Shown: positions 1 to 5,030 of the stretch, piece after piece
Layout: every line of letters begins with the position of its first letter
Position numbering within the stretch: the stretch's first letter is position 1
DNA from: Lentisphaeria bacterium
Lineage (GTDB): Bacteria > Verrucomicrobiota > Lentisphaeria > Oligosphaerales > Lenti-02
Direction: 5' to 3'
DNA: 5,927 nt
NCBI GenBank assembly: GCA_023145395.1
Contig: JAGLDW010000040.1
Location: 1-5,927, forward strand
Program-made: the position numbers and the translations under genes
The notes under the pieces: generated by a model
The model's input: only the letters and a program-made list of their open reading frames with translations
Told to the model about the DNA's origin: nothing
Databases searched by the model: none

Positions 1-1
1 G

Positions 2-949
2 GGCTACGCCTACATTCGCGGCGAGTACAAACTCTCCATCGAGAGGCTGCAGAAAGCCATCGACCAGGCGAAGGAGATGGGGCTTCTCGGTGAAAACCTC
101 TTTGAATCGGGATTCGACTTCGACCTCGAGATCAAAATTGGTGCCGGCGCCTACATTTGCGGCGAGGAGACCGCGTTGATCGAGTCCATGGAGGGGAAAC
201 GCGGGCTGCCTCGTCTGAAGCCTCCCTTCCCCGCCGAATGCGGCTATCTGGGGAAACCGACCAATGTGAACAACGTGGAGACGCTCGCCACCGTGCCGGC
301 CATCATCCGGAACGGGGCGGACTGGTTCCGCTCCATTGGCACGGCTGGCACCCCCGGCACGAAGGTCTACACCATCCTGGGGCATGTCAAACGGCCTGGC
401 CTCATCGAGGTGCCCGCAGGTGTCACCCTCCGTGAAATCATCACGGACTACGCGGGTGGCATGTCCACGGGCGAGTTCAAGATGGCGCATTTGGGCGGCA
501 CCGCCGGGGAGATTCTCGGCGAGGAGATGCTGGATGTGCCCATGGACTACGATTCGATGCAGAAAGTGGGCCACGTTCTCGGTTCGGGCGCGGTCCTGAT
601 CATGAATGAATCCGTGAATGTGTGCGACTATCTAGACGCTTGCCTGCGTTTTTTCAAACACGAGTCCTGCGGCAACTGCAATCCGTGTCGCAACGGTCTG
701 CACGCCCTCTGCGAAATCAGCGCAAGGCTGAAAGCAGGCGAAGGCTATCCGGGCGACCTGAATCTCATGGAGGAGCTGGTGATGTCGCTCAAGACAACCG
801 CCTTCTGCCCACTGGGACAATCACCGGCCGGTCCGGTGATGTCCATGATGCGGTATTTCCGCGACGAGTTGGAAGCAGCGGTCGATTCGACGCGAATCCG
901 GCCCAAACCCGCACACAGCTACCTCGAAATGGTGGAAATGGGCGTCTAA
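2..949 (+). CDS. hydB: NADH-binding flavoprotein subunit of NAD-linked [FeFe]-hydrogenase (HydB/NuoF-like), 5'-truncated
   Basis: This is the cytoplasmic subunit that should oxidise or reduce NAD(H) on FMN and exchange electrons with HydA. The open frame enters from the left edge: codons before the first internal ATG (position 77) read AYIRGEYKLSIERL, the family's conserved segment, so the true start is outside the window and 77 is not the start. Visible parts are the nucleotide/FMN-binding core (GAGAYICGEETAL, near 140-178), then PRLKPPFPA and PTNVNNVETL. The N3-type [4Fe-4S] site follows as ESCGNCNPCRNG (Cys codons at 668, 677 and 686), with the fourth Cys in AFCPLG at 806. The FMN glycine-rich segment and any N-terminal [2Fe-2S] domain are upstream and unseen. 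The protein ends about 45 residues after the fourth Cys, without the C-terminal 2[4Fe-4S] domain of Thermotoga-type HydB. Complex I NuoF is the alternative; the adjacent hydA, 48 nt away, argues for HydB. Confidence 0.9.
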   Translation, partial: GYAYIRGEYKLSIERLQKAIDQAKEMGLLGENLFESGFDFDLEIKIGAGAYICGEETALIESMEGKRGLPRLKPPFPAECGYLGKPTNVNNVETLATVPAIIRNGADWFRSIGTAGTPGTKVYTILGHVKRPGLIEVPAGVTLREIITDYAGGMSTGEFKMAHLGGTAGEILGEEMLDVPMDYDSMQKVGHVLGSGAVLIMNESVNVCDYLDACLRFFKHESCGNCNPCRNGLHALCEISARLKAGEGYPGDLNLMEELVMSLKTTAFCPLGQSPAGPVMSMMRYFRDELEAAVDSTRIRPKPAHSYLEMVEMGV

Positions 950-983
950 CACCCGCAAATTGCACGACGAAAACGAATCTATT

Positions 984-988
984 GGGAG
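984..988 (+). promoter_or_regulatory. Ribosome binding site of hydA (decides between two ATGs)
   Basis: GGGAG lies before two in-frame ATG codons at 992 and 998. The spacing is 3 nt to the first and 9 nt to the second. Three nucleotides is too short for efficient initiation, so 998 is favoured. The product then begins MAVTLTIDRQ. Confidence 0.6.
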
Positions 989-997
989 ACAATGCAG

Positions 998-2785
998 ATG
1001 GCAGTCACACTGACAATCGACAGACAGACGGTGAACGTTCCTGAAGGCACGACCGTGTTGGATGCAGCAAAGGAAGTGGGGATCAAGATCCCGACTTTGT
1101 GCTATTTCCCCGGCGTGGCGAGCCCAGGCTCCTGCCGGGTATGCCTGGTGGAGATCGAGGGTGCCCGCACCATGCAGCCTTCCTGCGTGACGGAAGTCCG
1201 GGACGGCATGGTCGTGCGAACCACCACCAAGACTGCTCGGGATGCCAGGCGCCTCTCCGTCGAACTCATGCTCGCCAACCATCCATGGGACTGCAACGCC
1301 TGCGTGCGCAACGGCGAATGCGAGCTGCAGACCCTGGCGCAGGACATGGGCATCACCGAGGTGCGCTTCCCCTACACGAGGGAAGAGGTGCCGATCGATA
1401 GATCCACACCCGCCCTTGTGCGCGACATGAACAAATGCATTCTCTGCCGCCGCTGCGTGGCAGTCTGCCAGGACGTGCAGGGCGTGGGCACGCTTGCTCC
1501 GCGCGCACGTGGATTCGACACGATCATCGGCACTGGATCCGGTGAGGAACTGGCCGACGCGGTCTGCGTCCAATGTGGACAATGCGCGGCAATCTGCCCC
1601 GTCGGCGCCATCTATGAGCAGGACGCTATACAGCCCGTCTGGGCCGCGCTCGACGATCCCACCAAGCATGTTGTCGTCCAGACTGCCCCTGCCATCCGCG
1701 CCGCCCTCGGCGAGTGCTTTGGCTGCGAGCCTGGAACGCTTGTCACTGGCAAGATGGTCGCCGCGCTGCGTCGTCTTGGCTTCGACAAGGTCTTCGACAC
1801 GAACTTCTCTGCGGATCTGACCATCATCGAAGAGGGGCACGAACTGCTCACACGTCTCAAGAAAGCGCTGGTCGATGGGGATACGGACGTGAAACTGCCC
1901 ATGTTCACCAGTTGCTCACCCGGCTGGATCAACTACATGGAGCAGTTCTACCCGCAGTTGATGGACAATATCTCGACCTGCAAATCCCCTCAGCAGATGT
2001 TCGGCGCGCTCGCGAAGACCTACTACGCGAAGAAGGCTGGCGTCGATCCCAAGGACTTGATCGTGGTTTCGATCATGCCCTGCACAGCCAAAAAATACGA
2101 GTGTGTGCGCGACGAGATGAACGACTCCGGCTACCAGGACGTCGACTACGTCCTCACCACCCGCGAGCTCGGACGCTTCATCAAGGAGGCTGGCATCGAC
2201 TTCCTCAACCTGCCTGACGAAGAGCAGGACACCCCCATGGGCATGTCCTCCGGCGCTGCGGACATCTTCGCCAACACCGGTGGAGTCATGGAGGCCGCCA
2301 TCCGCACAGTCTACGAGGTTGTGACCGGACGGGAACTGCCCATGGACGGTTTGCATGTCGCCCCCGTCCAAGGTCTGGAAGGCCTCAAGGAAGCCGAACT
2401 GACCTTCACCGACTGCGTGGATGATTGGAAGTTCCTCGAGGGCGTGACCGCCAAGGTCGCCGTGGCCCACGGTCTCTCGAACGCGCATAAAGCCTGCGAG
2501 CTGGTCACGACGGGTCAGGCGGAGTACCATTTCATCGAAGTCATGTGCTGTCCCGGCGGATGCATCGGTGGTGGTGGACAGCCGCGCGGAACGACGGACG
2601 AGGTCCGCAAAAAGCGCATCAGCGCCATCTACAAGGAAGACGAGGGGCGTCCCATGCGCAAGTCGCATGTGAATCCAGCCATCACTCAAATCTACGAGGA
2701 GTTCCTGATCAAGCCTCTGGGAGAAAAGTCCCACCACCTGCTGCACACCCACTACCAGGATCGGAAAGAGCAGCCCGGATCCTAG
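998..2785 (+). CDS. hydA: [FeFe]-hydrogenase catalytic subunit, NAD-linked type (HydA)
   Basis: Reversible H2 oxidation/proton reduction, with electrons exchanged with HydB. It is 595 aa from ATG 998 (597 from ATG 992); the CpI-type family is about 575-600. Domains in order: [2Fe-2S] ferredoxin-like (C35, C46, C49, C63); His-ligated [4Fe-4S] (H95, C99, C102, C108); two [4Fe-4S] clusters (C147/150/153/157 and C190/193/196/200); H-cluster domain from about 225. The H-cluster motifs are L1 TSCSPGW (304-310), L2 MPCTAKKYE (360-368) and L3 EVMCCPGGC (514-522) followed by GGGGQP. Residues matching the CpI proton route are present (E279, E282, R286, S326, C306). Ser307 sits where CpI has ligand Cys300, and there are unusual cysteines at 240, 243 and 517. 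The small-subunit-like C-terminus is fused (KSHVNPAI, LLHTHY). There is no C-terminal [2Fe-2S] extension as in Thermotoga HydA. Its place 48 nt after hydB suggests an NAD-linked (A3-like) enzyme; cofactor use is inferred. Confidence 0.95.
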   Translation: MAVTLTIDRQTVNVPEGTTVLDAAKEVGIKIPTLCYFPGVASPGSCRVCLVEIEGARTMQPSCVTEVRDGMVVRTTTKTARDARRLSVELMLANHPWDCNACVRNGECELQTLAQDMGITEVRFPYTREEVPIDRSTPALVRDMNKCILCRRCVAVCQDVQGVGTLAPRARGFDTIIGTGSGEELADAVCVQCGQCAAICPVGAIYEQDAIQPVWAALDDPTKHVVVQTAPAIRAALGECFGCEPGTLVTGKMVAALRRLGFDKVFDTNFSADLTIIEEGHELLTRLKKALVDGDTDVKLPMFTSCSPGWINYMEQFYPQLMDNISTCKSPQQMFGALAKTYYAKKAGVDPKDLIVVSIMPCTAKKYECVRDEMNDSGYQDVDYVLTTRELGRFIKEAGIDFLNLPDEEQDTPMGMSSGAADIFANTGGVMEAAIRTVYEVVTGRELPMDGLHVAPVQGLEGLKEAELTFTDCVDDWKFLEGVTAKVAVAHGLSNAHKACELVTTGQAEYHFIEVMCCPGGCIGGGGQPRGTTDEVRKKRISAIYKEDEGRPMRKSHVNPAITQIYEEFLIKPLGEKSHHLLHTHYQDRKEQPGS

Positions 2786-2810
2786 CCAGAGGGAAAAGAA
2801 ACAGAATGAG

Positions 2811-2841
2811 TGCCGAGTCGGCTTCGCACCCCGGCTCGGCA
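2811..2841 (+). other. Strong hairpin between hydA and the CBS gene
   Basis: The arms TGCCGAGTCGG (2811-2821) and CCGGCTCGGCA (2831-2841) pair over 11 positions with one G-U wobble in RNA, around a 9-nt loop (CTTCGCACC). It lies 25 nt after the hydA stop and 24 nt before the CBS-gene ATG at 2866. No T-run follows, so it is not a canonical intrinsic terminator. An mRNA 3'-end stabiliser, a processing site or a partial attenuator between the two genes are all possible; the function is inferred. Confidence 0.55.
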
Positions 2842-2852
2842 GCTCGAAATGA

Positions 2853-2858
2853 GAGAGG
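2853..2858 (+). promoter_or_regulatory. Ribosome binding site of the CBS-domain gene
   Basis: GAGAGG lies 7 nt before ATG 2866, a good spacing. An in-frame upstream ATG at 2806 has a GAGGG 12 nt away and would add 20 residues encoded partly by the hairpin. Family CBS proteins normally begin close to the TVAELL segment, so 2866 is preferred. Confidence 0.6.
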
Positions 2859-2865
2859 ACTCACC

Positions 2866-3303
2866 ATGAAAAGCACGAAAACCGTTGCCGAGTTGCTGGA
2901 GAGCAAAGGGCACGACATCTACTCTGTCGGACCGGATGCCTTGGTGTTCGAGGCGATTCGGACCATGTCCGATAAAGGAGTGGGCGCCCTTCTCGTCATG
3001 GATGGCGCCAAGGCAGTGGGCGTTGTTTCCGAGCGGGACTATGCACGCAAGATGATTCTCCAGGGACGCACATCAGATAAGACGTACGTCCGGGAGATCA
3101 TGACTTCCGAGGTGATTTTCTGTCAACCGGATCTGACCGTGCAGGAGTGCATGGCGCTGATGACCGAGAACCATGTGCGTCACCTGCCCGTCAAAGATGG
3201 CGACACCCTCTGCGGGGTCGTCACGATCGGAGACATGGTCAAAGCCACTATTGCCGAACAGGAGTTCGTGATCAGCCAGCTCGAAAGCTACATCTCGCAG
3301 TAG
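2866..3303 (+). CDS. Stand-alone two-CBS-domain protein
   Basis: This small soluble protein (145 aa) consists of a tandem CBS pair (Bateman module) and nothing else. CBS1 spans roughly residues 15-65 and ends GVVSERDYARK. CBS2 spans roughly 78-130 and ends GVVTIGDMVK. The S/T-x-x-D pattern (S55..D58 and T120..D123) is the one that binds the ribose of adenine nucleotides in characterised CBS pairs. The conserved tail EQEFVISQLESYI follows. There is no membrane segment, DNA-binding domain or catalytic domain. It contains three cysteines (86, 95, 116). It begins 80 nt after hydA on the same strand, so it may be co-transcribed with the hydrogenase, separated by a hairpin. In the family such proteins sense AMP, ATP, NAD(H) or S-adenosyl compounds; the ligand and target here are unknown. 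A link to hydrogenase control is inference from position only. Confidence 0.9.
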   Translation: MKSTKTVAELLESKGHDIYSVGPDALVFEAIRTMSDKGVGALLVMDGAKAVGVVSERDYARKMILQGRTSDKTYVREIMTSEVIFCQPDLTVQECMALMTENHVRHLPVKDGDTLCGVVTIGDMVKATIAEQEFVISQLESYISQ

Positions 3304-3364
3304 AGCCGTGCCTTGCGAACCGCGTGGAACGTGTTCCGAATAGGCTTTGAGCAGTGCACGGCTC
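3303..3364. terminator. Long inverted repeat at the CBS-gene stop (possible 3'-end structure)
   Basis: GAGCCGTGC (3303-3311, its first base being the last base of the TAG stop) is perfectly complementary to GCACGGCTC (3356-3364), with 44 nt between. Inside the loop a second inverted repeat, GGAACGTGTTCC (3326-3337), can fold. A third small stem, GGGAG/CTCCC (3368-3372 with 3380-3384), lies just beyond. No T-tract follows on either strand, so this is not a textbook intrinsic terminator. Its place between convergent genes makes a 3'-end role plausible. Confidence 0.35.
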
Positions 3365-3391
3365 AGCGGGAGCTTCGCCCTCCCAGGGACA

Positions 3392-3427
3392 GCGGCTCGG
3401 ACGGGCCACGCACGCGATCAGAGCCGC
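3392..3427. repeat. Inverted repeat in the convergent intergenic region
   Basis: GCGGCTC (3392-3398) pairs with GAGCCGC (3421-3427) across a 22-nt loop. It lies 36 nt past the stop of the minus-strand aminotransferase gene. No T-run is adjacent. The rest of the 159-nt gap (3304-3462) holds no convincing gene. A 9-nt direct repeat, ACGGCTCAG, occurs at 3358-3366 and 3446-3454. Confidence 0.3.
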
Positions 3428-3462
3428 GCGCAACGCAAGCGGTGGACGGCTCAGAACGCTCG

Positions 3463-4788
3463 TCAGGCGTGGGTGAAGAAGTGCCAGTCTCCCAGCATTT
3501 CGGGGTCACCGGGGTCGTCGACCAGCAGCTCCTGGTAGTTCTCGGCCACCTTGCGGAAGGCGGCGGCGTGCTCCTCGATGACCTCGGGGCGCCAATGCTT
3601 GAACCAGGGGATGCCGTAGACCGTGCGCCCGATCCGCTCCGAAACGGGCAGACTTCCACGTTCCTGACGAAGATCGCGGTCGCTGTTGGCGATGACAGTG
3701 GGAGCACCCTGTCCATAGATGTCGGCGGTGTGGAATAGCGGATGCAGGTGCAGCGGGCGATTGCAGCCTGGACCGCAACTCACACCCTCTGCATTGACCG
3801 CTGCGCAGAACCGGCTGATCGACAGTCCCCCAAGCTCCTCGGCCCGGTACAAGCCGTGGGCTGCATACCAGCCGCCCATTTCGCTGCCGGTCCCCTTTGC
3901 GGGTCGGTGCGCCTTCACGCCGGGAACATCCTCAAGCAGATCCCAGAAGTAGTTCATGCACTTCAGAATCTCGACATTGCGGGTGATGTACTCTCTCAGC
4001 TGCACACGCCCGACCGCCGAACTAACCTGGTGCATGCGGTACTTGTGCCCACCCATGGGGAGCCCCCGGTACGGGCGCAGCGCCTCGCTCTGGATTTCGT
4101 CGTTGAACCGCCCGTAGTGTCCCCAGGCAATGCCGTGCTCGTAGATCTCACGGTCGTTGGTGGCCAGCATGCCACCTTCCCCGATGGCCAGCGCCTTGCC
4201 GCTCATCAACGACATGCCGGCAACGTGTCCGATGGTTCCTAGTTTGCGCCCTTTGTACATGCCGCCATGCGCGTGCGAGACATCCTCGATCACTTTCACG
4301 CCACGACGCTCGGCAATCTCCATGATCGGATCCATGTCGGCGGGATGGCCGCAATAATGCACCACGACAATCGCCTTGGTCCGGTCCGTGATCCTGTGTT
4401 CGATATCTGCAGGGTCGATGCAGAGGGAGTCAGGATCGATCTCGGCGAACACCACCGTGCCACCTAGATTGAAGCAGGGCAGAGCGCTCGCCCAGTAGGT
4501 CACGCTTGGGCAGATGATCTCGTCGCCCTTGCGGACTCCGCAGCCGAACATGGCCGCCTCGAGCGCCCCTGTTCCCGTGCTGAAGGCGAGAGCGTACTCC
4601 GTTCCCTGCCAGGCAGCGTACTCCGCCTCGAAATCCTTGGTCACATCGAGCCCGGACATGGCGCCTCGGCGCAAGACGTCCAGTGCGGCTTCCTCCGCCT
4701 CCGGGGTGATGATCGGCCAGCCAAACATGTTTCCGATCGGTGTTTGAATCGCTTTGGGCCCGCCAAGAAGCGCAAGTTCCGAACTCAT
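3463..4788 (-). CDS. DegT/DnrJ/EryC1-family PLP-dependent aminotransferase
   Basis: A cytosolic fold-type I PLP enzyme of 441 aa, slightly longer than the usual 360-430. The family transfers an amino group, usually from Glu or Gln, to keto-sugars or cyclitols, and includes AHBA synthase. Seen in order: the phosphate-binding segment STGTGAL (70-76); the DegT substrate/PLP region ICPSVTYWAS (92-101); PLP-pyridine Asp169 in VIEDVSHAHGG (167-176); and the Schiff-base Lys198 in MSGKALAIGEGG (195-206). The C-terminal part has GHKYRMHQVSSAVG (247-260), where most relatives read GxNxRM; here Lys249 stands at the Asn position. All catalytic residues are present, so it should be active; the substrate cannot be read from sequence. 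A strong SD site and a weak -10-like box lie upstream. Its only same-strand neighbour is a SNF2 helicase 242 nt away, and no sugar-biosynthesis gene is in view, so context does not help. Confidence 0.9.
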   Translation of the reverse strand: MSSELALLGGPKAIQTPIGNMFGWPIITPEAEEAALDVLRRGAMSGLDVTKDFEAEYAAWQGTEYALAFSTGTGALEAAMFGCGVRKGDEIICPSVTYWASALPCFNLGGTVVFAEIDPDSLCIDPADIEHRITDRTKAIVVVHYCGHPADMDPIMEIAERRGVKVIEDVSHAHGGMYKGRKLGTIGHVAGMSLMSGKALAIGEGGMLATNDREIYEHGIAWGHYGRFNDEIQSEALRPYRGLPMGGHKYRMHQVSSAVGRVQLREYITRNVEILKCMNYFWDLLEDVPGVKAHRPAKGTGSEMGGWYAAHGLYRAEELGGLSISRFCAAVNAEGVSCGPGCNRPLHLHPLFHTADIYGQGAPTVIANSDRDLRQERGSLPVSERIGRTVYGIPWFKHWRPEVIEEHAAAFRKVAENYQELLVDDPGDPEMLGDWHFFTHA

Positions 4789-4794
4789 ACCAGT

Positions 4795-4801
4795 TCTCCC
4801 T
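4795..4801 (-). promoter_or_regulatory. Ribosome binding site of the DegT-family gene
   Basis: On the minus strand AGGGAGA stands 6 nt before the ATG at 4786-4788. This supports that start for the aminotransferase. Confidence 0.65.
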
Positions 4802-4814
4802 AAAAGTGGACTCT

Positions 4815-4820
4815 TCTATA
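4815..4820 (-). promoter_or_regulatory. Possible -10 element upstream of the DegT-family gene
   Basis: TATAGA on the minus strand, in a locally AT-richer stretch, lies 26 nt upstream of the start codon. No good -35 hexamer is found 16-18 nt further upstream, so this is a weak call. The 242-nt gap 4789-5030 otherwise shows only short inverted repeats: TGGCA/TGCCA at 4842-4860 and TGCCGTCCGGCA at 4887-4898. I find no supported gene in it. Confidence 0.22.
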
Positions 4821-5030
4821 CAATTCCCTGAAATGGCGATCTGGCAGAAACAGATTGCCACACACAGTGGACCCTAAGCTCTCGCCTGCCGTCCGGCAAG
4901 CCACCACATCCCGGAGAATGCCGAAATCGTCAAAAACGGACATGAAAACAACCCAAGAGGCACGAGGACGTAAAGGGGGAGAGGCTTTGAGGGGGCGCAC
5001 ATCTCCATCCGATCCAAATCGCCTCCTCGT

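Noticed and set aside
821..1840. Long minus-strand open frame (339 codons) opposite hydA
   Set aside because: It lies antisense to hydB/hydA, whose motifs are unmistakable. Its translation is low-complexity, rich in His, Arg and Ala, with no recognisable domain, as expected of an antisense shadow in GC-rich DNA.
1916..2752. Minus-strand open frame (278 codons) opposite the H-cluster domain of hydA
   Set aside because: It is fully antisense to the conserved H-domain, has no recognisable motif, and its length is explained by codon bias on the other strand.
2806..2865. Earlier in-frame ATG (2806) as the start of the CBS protein
   Set aside because: It would add 20 residues translated through a strong hairpin with a poorly spaced SD. 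ATG 2866 has a well-spaced GAGAGG and matches the usual family N-terminus.
3742..4242. Plus-strand open frame (166 codons) inside the aminotransferase gene
   Set aside because: It is antisense to the active-site region of the DegT-family enzyme and shows no family resemblance.
4887..4898. TGCCGTCCGGCA inverted repeat as a terminator for the SNF2 gene
   Set aside because: The stem is only 4-5 bp, lies about 130 nt past the stop codon and has no T-run after it on the minus strand.
4800..5000. Minus-strand 66-codon open frame in the gap between the SNF2 and DegT genes
   Set aside because: It overlaps the ribosome binding site and possible -10 of the DegT gene, has no recognisable motif, and I saw no convincing ribosome binding site of its own.
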